A stretch of DNA of 64,000 nt. Origin: Albimonas marina. GTDB lineage: Bacteria; Pseudomonadota; Alphaproteobacteria; Rhodobacterales; Rhodobacteraceae. Below the pieces are notes generated by a model, which saw only the letters and a list, made by a program, of their open reading frames with translations, ran no database searches and was not told where the DNA came from. Below, piece by piece: positions 35,719 to 43,389 of this stretch. Position 1 is the first letter of the stretch; every line of letters starts with the position of its first letter. Location: assembly GCF_029223255.1 (NCBI RefSeq), contig NZ_JARHUC010000008.1, forward strand, positions 62,001 through 126,000. Direction: 5' to 3'. The position numbers and the translations under genes are program-made.

Positions 35719-36876
35719 TCAGACCCCTGCGGGGCGCGGCTGGTTCGGGCCGGTGAGGGCGAGAACCTTGAACAGGGTGCCCATTTCTTCGGGATGGGTG
35801 AGGCGACGATGCGCCGAGACGATGGCCTCGACGGGGTCTTCCGCCGCCGCGCGCCCCGGCCCGGGGTCGGCGAGGGCGGGCGGGTGGGGAGCCGGCCCCG
35901 GGTCGGGGCGCGCGGCGGCGGCGCGGGCGAGCGCCTGGGCACGCTGGGTGATCCCCAGGCGCTCGAGGAAGGCGCCCTGCCCTGCCGTCGGCCAGGCGGT
36001 CGCGCCCGCCTCGCCCGCCCGGCGCGCCAGCGTGGCGAAGTCGACATGGGCCGTCAGGTCCGCCCGGCCGGGCGCCGCCAGCGGATCGGCGTAGGCATGC
36101 GTGCGCATCGCCTGGAAGGTGTCGGCGCCGCCGGGCGTGCGGGCGGCGTAGCCGTAGTCGACGATCAGCGCCGCCCCGCCCCGCGCCGCCAGCCGGGCGC
36201 CGATCCAGGCGGCGACGGCCTCGCCCGCGGGGCAGAGCTCGACGACCGCGCCGTCGGGCTCGTCCGCCCCCCACGGGACCACGGCGCCCAGACCGAAGCG
36301 CAGGCGCCCGGCCTCGTCCATGCTCACCGCCCGCTCCCGCCAGCGACCGCCGGCACGGATCAGCTGGCGGATCGGCAGCGCGTCGAAGAACTCGTTGGCG
36401 AGCAGCAGGAGAGGGGCGTCGGGCAGATCCTCGACCCGCTCCACCCAAGCCGCGCCGCGCCCCTCCAGCGCCGTCGCCTGGCGGGCGCGCAGGGTGGGGG
36501 AGATCTCGACCAGCCAGGGCGAGACGGCTTCGGCGAAGCCCGGCGCGCGGGAGGCGGCGCGCAGGGCGTCGGCCATCAGCGTGCCGCGTCCGGGGCCGAG
36601 CTCGGCCAGAACCACGCCCTTCGGCGCGCCCATGTCGAGCCAGGCCTGGGCGATCCACAGGCCCAGCAGCTCCCCGAACATCTGGGAGATCTCGGGGGCG
36701 GTGGTGAAGTCGCCGGCCGCGCCCAGCGGCTCGCGCGTGGTGTAGTAACCATGCTCGGGATGGGCGAGGCAGAGCGCCATGTATTCCGAGAGCGGGATCG
36801 CCCCCGACGACGCGATGCGCCGGCGCAGGAGGGGGAGGAGGGGCGTCTCCTCCCGCGCGTCGCCCTGCCCGCTCAC
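35719..36876 (-). CDS. MidA/NDUFAF7-type SAM-dependent methyltransferase
   Basis: A 385-residue class I methyltransferase of the SAM-MT/NDUFAF7 family: N-terminal PLSEYMALCLAHPEHGYYTTREPLGAAGDFTTAPEISQMFGEL, SAM loop LAELGPGRGTL, LLANEFFDALPI and C-terminal MGTLFKVLAL. The mitochondrial homologue methylates an arginine of a complex I subunit. The start is GTG at 36876, because it overlaps the lgt stop codon (GTGA) and gives the family N-terminus. Residues 319-346 are encoded by an inserted palindromic element and break the otherwise conserved C-terminal region with a Pro/Ala stretch (GPAPHPPALADPGPG). The family call is firm. Confidence 0.88.
   Translation of the reverse strand: MSGQGDAREETPLLPLLRRRIASSGAIPLSEYMALCLAHPEHGYYTTREPLGAAGDFTTAPEISQMFGELLGLWIAQAWLDMGAPKGVVLAELGPGRGTLMADALRAASRAPGFAEAVSPWLVEISPTLRARQATALEGRGAAWVERVEDLPDAPLLLLANEFFDALPIRQLIRAGGRWRERAVSMDEAGRLRFGLGAVVPWGADEPDGAVVELCPAGEAVAAWIGARLAARGGAALIVDYGYAARTPGGADTFQAMRTHAYADPLAAPGRADLTAHVDFATLARRAGEAGATAWPTAGQGAFLERLGITQRAQALARAAAARPDPGPAPHPPALADPGPGRAAAEDPVEAIVSAHRRLTHPEEMGTLFKVLALTGPNQPRPAGV
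35841..35921. repeat. Palindromic G-quadruplex-loop element, copy A (inside a gene)
   Basis: 81 bp, exactly 27 codons. The arms 35841-35871 and 35891-35921 are complementary over 31 positions with two G-T wobbles. The loop 35872-35890 is GAGGGCGGGCGGGTGGGGA, a perfect G4 motif with single-base spacers. The loop is identical to copy B at 48149-48167, and the outer arm CCGCCGCGCGCCCCG and inner arm GGTCGGC are also shared. It lies in frame within the MidA/NDUFAF7 gene. Confidence 0.85.
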
Positions 36877-37745
36877 GCGGCCTCCCGCGCCCAGCGTCCG
36901 CGGCGCGCGGCGAGCAGCACCGCGAGGCCGATCAGGATCATCGGGATCGAGAGGATCTGGCCCATGGTCAGGCCGCTCGTGGTCCCCCACTGCCAGGCGA
37001 GGCCCAGCGGGTTCGCCTCGGTCTGCAGGAAGGCGTCGGGCTGGCGCACCAGCTCGACGGCGGACCGCGCGAGACCGTAGCCGATCAGGAACACGCCGAT
37101 CATCGTACCCGGCGTCTTCAGCCAGCCGCGGCGGGTGGCGAGGATCCACATCACGACGAAGAGCAGCGCCCCCTCCAGCGCCGCCTCGTAGAGCTGGGAG
37201 GGGTGGCGCGGCTCCGGCCCGCCGTTGGGAAAGACCACCGCCCAGGGCACGTCGGCGACGCGGCCCCAGAGCTCGGAGTTGATGAAGTTCGCGACCCGGC
37301 CCAGCAGCAGGCCGATGGGGGCGGCGCAGGCCACCGCGTCGCCGACCTCCATCACCGGGCGGCCGCGCACGCGGCTCCAGGCGACGATGCCGGCGATGAC
37401 GCCCGCGAAGCCGCCGTGGAAGGACATGCCGCCGTTCCAGATCGCGGGGATCTGGGCGGGGTTCGCGAGGTAGTAGCCCGGCTGGTAGAGCAGCACGAAG
37501 CCCAGCCGTCCGCCCAGGATCACGCCCACCACCATCCAGGTCAGCAGTTCCTCGGCCTCGGCCGGGGACATGGGGGGATCGTTCCGCCACAGGGCGGGGC
37601 GCTTCATCATCCAGGCGACGTAGCGCCAGCCCAGCACCAGGCCCACGATGTAGGCCAGCGCGTACCAGCGCAGCGAGAAGGTGAAGTCGCCCAGCGACAG
37701 CGAGAAGATCGCCGGGTCGATGTTCGGGAAGGGGATCGCGAGCAT
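36873..37745 (-). CDS. lgt: Phosphatidylglycerol-prolipoprotein diacylglyceryl transferase
   Basis: A 290-residue inner-membrane enzyme that attaches diacylglycerol to the lipobox cysteine of prolipoproteins. It has about seven hydrophobic helices, the conserved WNGGMSFHGG motif, the signature GRVANFINSELWG with the essential Asn/Arg, and HPSQLYEA. The ATG before LAIPFPNIDPAIF is used. The open frame runs 220 codons further upstream through the GC-rich hairpins of the smc-lgt gap, with no protein character. The stop codon overlaps the GTG of the MidA/NDUFAF7 gene, so translation is probably coupled. Confidence 0.95.
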   Translation of the reverse strand: MLAIPFPNIDPAIFSLSLGDFTFSLRWYALAYIVGLVLGWRYVAWMMKRPALWRNDPPMSPAEAEELLTWMVVGVILGGRLGFVLLYQPGYYLANPAQIPAIWNGGMSFHGGFAGVIAGIVAWSRVRGRPVMEVGDAVACAAPIGLLLGRVANFINSELWGRVADVPWAVVFPNGGPEPRHPSQLYEAALEGALLFVVMWILATRRGWLKTPGTMIGVFLIGYGLARSAVELVRQPDAFLQTEANPLGLAWQWGTTSGLTMGQILSIPMILIGLAVLLAARRGRWAREAA

Positions 37746-37867
37746 GGGGCCTCCGGCGGGCCGGGGCGCCCGCGGGGCCTTTCTGGCAAAGGGGGCGGCC
37801 GAGCGCCAGTGCGCCGGGGCCGCGGCTCGCGCGGGCGCGAGGTCGGGCCCGCCAGAAGACGGGCAGG

Positions 37868-37920
37868 CCGCCCCCCGGCCAAGGCTCCCGCCCGCCCGCC
37901 CCGCCTCGCCCGGGGGGCGG
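37868..37920 (-). repeat. Palindromic G-quadruplex-loop element, copy C
   Basis: Perfect 11-bp arms CCGCCCCCCGG (37868-37878) and CCGGGGGGCGG (37910-37920). The loop on the minus strand reads GCGAG, then the G4 tract GGGGCGGGCGGGCGGG, then AGCC. The GAG...GAGCC frame around the G4 tract matches copies A and B in reverse orientation. In the minus-strand transcript the loop is G-rich. Confidence 0.65.
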
Positions 37921-37965
37921 GGCGCGGGCCGGCGACGGTCGATCCCGGGAACAGGTCGCGCCGGA

Positions 37966-38030
37966 GCGCGGCCGGACCCCGGGCGCGCCGGGGTGGGCGG
38001 GCGGGAGGCGCGCCCGGGGTCCGGACGCGC
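37966..38030 (+). repeat. Palindromic G-quadruplex-loop element, copy D
   Basis: A perfect 18-bp stem (37972-37989 with 38007-38024), extended by five more pairs after one mismatch. The 17-nt loop GGGGTGGGCGGGCGGGA (37990-38006) is a canonical G4 motif. It begins 33 bp past the smc stop codon, so it may also help end the smc transcript, although there is no T run. It is related to copies A-C by layout more than by arm sequence. Confidence 0.6.
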
Positions 38031-38062
38031 GGTCCGCGCCGCGTCGCCCGTGGCGGCGCAGG

Positions 38063-41000
38063 CTAGCCCACCAGCTCCTCGGCCCGCTCCAGGTCCACCG
38101 AGACCAGCTGGCTCACCCCCTGCTCGGCCATGGTCACGCCGAACAGGCGGTCCATGCGGGCCATGGTGACCGCGTGGTGGGTGATGCACAGGAAGCGCGT
38201 GGCGGTTCGCTGGCGCATCTCGTCGAGCAGGTCGCAGAAGCGGGTCACGTTGGCGTCGTCGAGCGGCGCGTCCACCTCGTCGAGCACGCAGATCGGCGAG
38301 GGGTTGGCCAGGAACACCGCGAAGATCAGCGACAGCGCCGTCAGCGTCTGCTCCCCGCCCGAGAGCAGCGAGAGCGTGGAGAGCTTCTTGCCCGGCGGCA
38401 TGCACATGATCTCGAGGCCCGCGTCGAGCGGATCGTCGCTCTCCACCAGCACCAGGTTCGCGGTGCCGCCGCCGAAGAGGCGGGTGAACAGCTGGGTGAA
38501 GTTGGCGTTCACCTCCTCGAAGGCCGCCAGCAGGCGCTTGCGCCCCTCGGAGTTCAGGCTGGCGACGCCCTGGCGCAGCTTGGCGATCGCCTCTTCGAGG
38601 TCGACCTTCTCGGCGTCGAGCGCGTCCTTCTCGCCCGAGAGCTCCTTGGCGTCCTCCTCGGCGCGCAGGTTGACCGCGCCCAGCGCGTCGCGCTTGCGGC
38701 GCAGGTTGACGATGTCGATCTCGACGTCGCCCGCCGGCGGCACGGAGTCCGCGTCGATCTCCAGCTTCGCGGCGAGCGCGTCGGGGGCGCCGTCGGTCTC
38801 CTCCTCGATGCGCTCGGCGGCCTCGGCGACGCGGGTCTCGGCGGCTTCGGCCAGCGCCTCGACGCGGGCGCGGCCCTCGCGCGCCTCCGAGGCGGCGCGC
38901 TCGGCCTCGCGCTGGGCGGCGTCGGCGGCGCGCAGGGCGGCCTCGGCGGCGGCGAGCGCGTCGCCCGCGGCCTTGCAGCGGATCTCGCCCTTGGCGATGG
39001 ATTCCATCAGCTCGAAGCGGCGGCGCTCGAGTTCCCCGGGGATCTCGCGGGCGCGGCCGAGCTCCTCGACCGTGTCCTCGATGCGGATCTCCAGCTCCTG
39101 GATGCGCTGGCCGGCGGTCTCCTTGCGGCGCTGCCAGCCGGCGCGCTCCTTGCCGATGTCGGCGAGGCGCTTCTCGCGGGCCTCGCCCTCCCGCCTGCGC
39201 TCCTGCTCGGCGGTGCGGGCGGCGAGCATGGCGGCGCGGGCGTCGGCGACGACGGTCTTGGCGGCCTCGGCGGCGGCGCGGGCCTCGTCGAGGTCCTCCA
39301 GCTCCGCCTGCATCTCCTCCGCCTCGACCAGCGCCTCCTGGGCGGCCTCGGCCTCGGCGCGGCGGTTCTCGAGACTGTCGGCCAGCGCGGCGTGGCGGGA
39401 GCGGCGCAGGTCCAGCTCGCCCTCGGCGCGGGTCAGGGTCTTCTCGGCCTCGGCCAGCGCGGCGTCGGCTTGGCGGCGGGCGGCGCGGGCGGCGCCGTCG
39501 GCCTGGGTGGCGGCGGCGAGACGGGCGCGGGCCTCCTCATGCGCCTCGCGGGCGGCGGCGGCGGTTTCCTCGGCGACCTCGAGCTGTTCGCGAAGGGCGG
39601 CGAGGCGGTTGCGCTGCTGGAGGCGCAGGGCGGCGGCCGAGGGCGCGTCGGCGGCCGAGGCGCGGTAGCCGTCCCAGCGCCACAGGTCGCCCGCGGGGGA
39701 GACGAGGCGCTGGCCGGGGCGAAGCTCGGCCTGCAGGCGGTGGCCGTCGGCTGCGTCGGCCACCAGGCCGATGCGCGCGATGCGGCGGGCGAGCGCGGCG
39801 GGGGCCGTCACATGGGCCGCGATGGGCGCGGCGCCGGCGGGCAGCGCGTCGGGGGCGTCGGCGTAGTCCGGCAGCGGGCGCCAGCCGGCGCCGGTCTCGT
39901 CCACCTCGGGCGCGCGCAGGTCGTCGCCCAGCGCCGCGCCCAGCGCGGCCTCGTAGCCCGGCGCGACCTCGATGCGGTCGAGCATCTGGCCCTCGGCGCC
40001 CTTGTCGCGGGCGAGCAGCCGGTCGAGCGCGTCGGCCTCGGCCTTCACCGCGCCCGCCTCGGCCTGGGCGGAGGAGGCGGCGGCGCGGGTCTCGGATTCG
40101 GTCTGCTGGGCCTCGGCGCGCTCGGTCTCGGCGGCGGCGAGCGCCTCCTCGGCGGCCTCTGCGGCCTCGCGCGCGGCCTCGGCGCCGGTTTCGGCGGCCT
40201 CCAGCGCCTCCTCGGCGCGGGCGGCGGCCTCGGCCTCGGCGGCGAGGCCCTGCTCGGCGCGCATCAGCTCGGCCTCGGCCTTGGCGCGCTGGCCGCGGGC
40301 CTCCTCCATGCGGCGGGCGGCGGACTGGTGGCGGGCCGCGAGGCGGGCGGCGTCGCCGGTCAGGCGGTCGAGCTCGGCCTCCTCGGTCTCCACCGCCACG
40401 GTGGCGGCGCGGGAGGTCTCGGCGGCCTCGGCCAGCCGGTCGGCCTGGCCGTCCTGCTGCTCCTTGAGCTGGGCCTCCTCCCAGTCGAGCTTCTCGACGC
40501 TCTCGTCCGCGTCCCGGCCCAGCGAGCTCTCGCGCTCCAGGTCGCGGTTGAGCTGGAGGGCGCGGGCCTCCAGCCGGGCGATGTCGGAGGCGGCCTGGCG
40601 GATGCGCTCGTCGACCTGGTCGCGCTCGACCAGCGCGCGCTGGAGGATGGCGGCGGCGACCGCGTCCTCCTCGCGCAGCGGCGGCAGGGCCTCGTCGGCG
40701 GCGATGCGGGCGGAGGCGCGGGCGGCGGCTTCGGTCTGGGCGCGGGCGGCGAGGCCGGTCGCCTCGGCCAGGCGCCGGCGCGCCTCCTCCGCCTCGGCGC
40801 CCGCCTCGCGCCAGCGCAGCCACAGGAGCATCCCCTCCGCCCGGCGCAGCTCGGCCGCGATCTCGCGGTAGCGCGCGGCCTGGCGCGCCTGGCGCTGGAG
40901 CTGGCCGAGCTGCTCGCCCAGCTTCTCCAGCACGTCGGAGACGCGGGTGAGGTTGTCCTCGGCCGCGCGCAGCTTCAGCTCGGCCTCGTGGCGGCGCTGG

Positions 41001-41521
41001 TAGAGGCCGCCGATGCCGGCGGCTTCTTCGAGGATCGCGCGGCGGGCCTTGGGCTTGGCGTTGATCAGCTCCGAGATCCGGCCCTGCCGCACCAGCGCGG
41101 GCGAATGCGCGCCGGTGGAGGCGTCCGCGAACAGCATTTTGACGTCACGCGCCCGCAGCTCTTTTCCATTGAGCCGATAGGCGGAGCCGGCGTCACGGGT
41201 GATGCGGCGGGAGATCTCGAGGTCGTCGGAGTGGTTGAACTCCGCCGGCGCGGTGCGCTCGGCGTTGTCGATGCGGATCGCGACCTCGGCGTAGCTGCGC
41301 GCCGGGCGGGTGGAGGCGCCGGCGAAGATCACGTCCTCCATGTCGCCGCCGCGCATGGCCTTGGCCGAGGTCTCGCCCATCACCCAGCGCAGGGCTTCCA
41401 GCAGGTTGGACTTGCCGCAGCCGTTGGGCCCCACCACGCCGGTCAGGCCGGGGGCGATGACCAGCTCGGTCGGGTCCACGAAGCTCTTGAAGCCCTGAAG
41501 GCGCAGCCGGGTGAAGTGCAT
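38063..41521 (-). CDS. smc: Chromosome segregation ATPase SMC
   Basis: A 1152-residue structural-maintenance-of-chromosomes protein that compacts and helps segregate the nucleoid, normally with ScpA and ScpB (not in this window). The N-terminal Walker A is GPNGCGKS (residues 31-38). Two long Ala/Glu/Arg-rich coiled coils flank a hinge near residues 500-620. The C-terminal ABC signature is LSGGEQTLTALSL, followed by Walker B (ICVLDEVDAPLDDANV). Length and architecture are normal. The ATG at MHFTRLRLQGFKSF is the family start. The DsbA-like gene upstream is separated by 232 bp holding a hairpin terminator. Confidence 0.97.
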   Translation of the reverse strand: MHFTRLRLQGFKSFVDPTELVIAPGLTGVVGPNGCGKSNLLEALRWVMGETSAKAMRGGDMEDVIFAGASTRPARSYAEVAIRIDNAERTAPAEFNHSDDLEISRRITRDAGSAYRLNGKELRARDVKMLFADASTGAHSPALVRQGRISELINAKPKARRAILEEAAGIGGLYQRRHEAELKLRAAEDNLTRVSDVLEKLGEQLGQLQRQARQAARYREIAAELRRAEGMLLWLRWREAGAEAEEARRRLAEATGLAARAQTEAAARASARIAADEALPPLREEDAVAAAILQRALVERDQVDERIRQAASDIARLEARALQLNRDLERESSLGRDADESVEKLDWEEAQLKEQQDGQADRLAEAAETSRAATVAVETEEAELDRLTGDAARLAARHQSAARRMEEARGQRAKAEAELMRAEQGLAAEAEAAARAEEALEAAETGAEAAREAAEAAEEALAAAETERAEAQQTESETRAAASSAQAEAGAVKAEADALDRLLARDKGAEGQMLDRIEVAPGYEAALGAALGDDLRAPEVDETGAGWRPLPDYADAPDALPAGAAPIAAHVTAPAALARRIARIGLVADAADGHRLQAELRPGQRLVSPAGDLWRWDGYRASAADAPSAAALRLQQRNRLAALREQLEVAEETAAAAREAHEEARARLAAATQADGAARAARRQADAALAEAEKTLTRAEGELDLRRSRHAALADSLENRRAEAEAAQEALVEAEEMQAELEDLDEARAAAEAAKTVVADARAAMLAARTAEQERRREGEAREKRLADIGKERAGWQRRKETAGQRIQELEIRIEDTVEELGRAREIPGELERRRFELMESIAKGEIRCKAAGDALAAAEAALRAADAAQREAERAASEAREGRARVEALAEAAETRVAEAAERIEEETDGAPDALAAKLEIDADSVPPAGDVEIDIVNLRRKRDALGAVNLRAEEDAKELSGEKDALDAEKVDLEEAIAKLRQGVASLNSEGRKRLLAAFEEVNANFTQLFTRLFGGGTANLVLVESDDPLDAGLEIMCMPPGKKLSTLSLLSGGEQTLTALSLIFAVFLANPSPICVLDEVDAPLDDANVTRFCDLLDEMRQRTATRFLCITHHAVTMARMDRLFGVTMAEQGVSQLVSVDLERAEELVG

Positions 41522-41689
41522 GGGGCCGCTTCCCTGCCCGAGGTTCCAAGGGGGCCGAGTCGCGTCCGGCCGATCCTTGGAAGCGTGCGGCGCTGCGCCC
41601 TCAAGGTCAAGGGGAAGACTACCGCATATGGGAATGTGGCGAGGTCGGGGCGCTACATATGGGGGACGATCGCGGCCGGAACCCGGGCC

Positions 41690-41730
41690 TTGAACGCGAA
41701 CGGCGGACGCCCGGGGAGGGCGTCCGCCGT
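41690..41730 (-). terminator. Hairpin after the dsbA-like gene
   Basis: A perfect 13-bp stem ACGGCGGACGCCC / GGGCGTCCGCCGT (41700-41712, 41718-41730) with loop GGGGA. On the minus strand it is followed by TTCGCGTTCAAGG. It sits 24 bp past the stop codon. The U tract is weak, so termination may be partial or factor-assisted. Confidence 0.65.
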
Positions 41731-41753
41731 GGGACCCTGTCGCGCGGAGGCGA

Positions 41754-42368
41754 TCAGAGGGCGGCGTCGATGGCCGCCTTCATGTTCTCGTACGAGGGGT
41801 TCTCGACCTTCTTGTCGTCCACGATCAGCGTGGGCGTGCCGGTGAAGCGCGGATCCTCGCGGTAGTCGCGATACATCTCGACCAGCGCCCGCTCGGCCGT
41901 GGAGTCGGCGAGGCAGGCGTTCACCTGCTCCTCGGTCAGGCCGCCCTGGCGGCCCATCTTGGCGAGCTCGGCGGGGATGTCGTCGGCGCGCGCCCAGCGG
42001 GACTGGCGGGTCAGGAACAGGTCGACGAAGCCGAAGTAGCGGTCGGGGCCACCGCAGCGCGCCACGATCGCGGCCATCAGGCCGAAGCGGTCGAAATAGG
42101 CCTCGCGCAGCTCGTAGGAGATCTTGCCCGTGTCGATGTAGTCCTTCTTGAGCTGCGGGAACACGTCGGACTGCCAGGCCGCGCAATGCGGGCAAGTCAG
42201 TGAGGCGTATTCGATCACGTGCACGGGCGCGTTCGGATCCCCTTCGACCTGCACCCCCAGCAGCACGCCGCTCTCGGTCATCTCGACCTCGTCGGCCGCC
42301 TGGGCGGGCGCGAGGGAACTGACGGCGAGCGCCGCCGTGGCGGCGATGGCGAGTAGAATGCGTTTCAT
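41754..42368 (-). CDS. Periplasmic DsbA-family thiol-disulfide oxidoreductase
   Basis: A 204-residue exported thioredoxin-fold protein. A signal peptide (about residues 1-24, cleavage after AQA) is followed by the active site CPHC at Cys59-Cys62, an inserted helical domain, and the cis-proline loop TGTPTLIV. Such proteins form or isomerise disulfides in periplasmic proteins. The partner, DsbB-like or DsbD-like, cannot be told. It precedes smc on the same strand but is followed by a hairpin, so it is probably its own transcript. Confidence 0.92.
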   Translation of the reverse strand: MKRILLAIAATAALAVSSLAPAQAADEVEMTESGVLLGVQVEGDPNAPVHVIEYASLTCPHCAAWQSDVFPQLKKDYIDTGKISYELREAYFDRFGLMAAIVARCGGPDRYFGFVDLFLTRQSRWARADDIPAELAKMGRQGGLTEEQVNACLADSTAERALVEMYRDYREDPRFTGTPTLIVDDKKVENPSYENMKAAIDAAL

Positions 42369-42534
42369 CGGCGGCCTTTCCTGTCGACCTGCAAACCGCC
42401 CCCGCCCCGTGGCAGGCGCGGGGGGACTGCGCTGGTCTTAGCGCGACGGGGGCGCGGGCTCAAATCCCCGCGGGGCGGCGGGGGGTCACGTTCTCGCAAG
42501 CGGGCTCGCAAGCGGGGAGCGAGGGCGGAGGCGC

Positions 42535-43299
42535 TCAGCCCTCCTCCTGCGCGGCGCGGACCCGGCGGCCGAGCCGGGCGAGGGCTGCGCGCAGCCCCTC
42601 GTCCTCGACCTCGGCGACGTCGGCCGGGGCGGGGGCGTCGTCGGCCGCCGCGCGGCGCTCGAATCCCGAGGGGCCTTCCGCGAAGCCGGGCGCCGCGTCG
42701 CGTGCGGCGGCCGAGAGGCGGCCCGCCTGCACGATGCGCACGCGGGAGATGGCGCGGTAGCCGTAGTGGGCGTTCACCCGCTCGATGATGCGGGGGCCCT
42801 GCATCTCGACCTCGGCGGCGCGGGCGCCCTCGACCTCCAGCACCAGGGTCGCGCCGAAGGCGGCGGAGGAATAGCCGATCTTCAGCGGGCGGCAGTGGGC
42901 CGAGAGCGTCTCGCCCGCGATGGCCACCCAGTCGAACAGGATCCGCGTCTCGGCGAATCCGCGGCGGGCCGAGGCCTCGCGCACCGGCGCCGCGGTCAGC
43001 GAGCCGACCTGCAGGAAGCCCACGCCGCGGCGCTTGGCCTCGGCCTGGCCCCTGGGGGATTTCGCGGAGGCGGGTTTGCCGGCGGGTTTCGAGGCCGCCG
43101 CGGAGGTCGCCCGAGGCTTGCCGGCGCCGGCTTTCGCGGGGGCGGACGCGGGGGCATCGGGGCTTGCCGCGGCCTCGCGCGGGGCCGCGGGGCGCACGCC
43201 GCCCATGGGGCCCGAACGCGCGCCGGGACGCCGCACGCGCTGGCCGCGGGCGCCTGTCCGCTTGCCTCCGCCGCCGTCCTTGCCGAAGGTCTCGCCCAT
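42535..43299 (-). CDS. DUF721 / DciA-family protein
   Basis: A 254-residue protein whose middle part (about residues 100-200: GFAETRILFDWVAIAGETLSAHCRPLKIGY, then LVLEVEGARAAEVEMQGPRIIERVNAHYGYRAISRVRI) matches DUF721, the domain of DciA, which assists loading of the replicative helicase DnaB in most bacteria lacking DnaC. It is preceded by a 95-residue Ala/Lys/Arg-rich extension and followed by an acidic tail, both probably disordered. The ATG before GETFGKDG is used, divergent from mutY by 90 bp, a pairing widespread in alphaproteobacteria. Confidence 0.85.
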   Translation of the reverse strand: MGETFGKDGGGGKRTGARGQRVRRPGARSGPMGGVRPAAPREAAASPDAPASAPAKAGAGKPRATSAAASKPAGKPASAKSPRGQAEAKRRGVGFLQVGSLTAAPVREASARRGFAETRILFDWVAIAGETLSAHCRPLKIGYSSAAFGATLVLEVEGARAAEVEMQGPRIIERVNAHYGYRAISRVRIVQAGRLSAAARDAAPGFAEGPSGFERRAAADDAPAPADVAEVEDEGLRAALARLGRRVRAAQEEG

Positions 43300-43389
43300 G
43301 TCCGCGCTCCGTGCCCGATCCGCTCCAGCCTGCCCGTTTCGCCGCGCCCTGGCTAGGGCGCCCCGCGCCCTGCCGCAGGGGGCGCGGCG

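Larger units (their letters stand above)
37746..38062. other. smc-lgt gap filled with hairpin elements
   Basis: 317 bp between smc and lgt (both minus strand), almost pure G/C. It contains two hairpins with G4 loops in opposite orientation (37868-37920 and 37966-38030). No gene is seen. The lgt promoter, if separate from smc, must be near 37746-37800. Confidence 0.6.

Noticed and set aside
38174-41845. 1223-codon plus-strand open frame antisense to smc
   Set aside because: It is the mirror of the Ala/Glu/Arg-rich coiled coils, giving Gly/Leu/Val repeats. Not a real gene.
42440-42490. tRNA T-arm-like sequence (GGCTCAAATCCCCGC)
   Set aside because: No matching acceptor, D-arm or anticodon arm could be found upstream, so no cloverleaf can be drawn.
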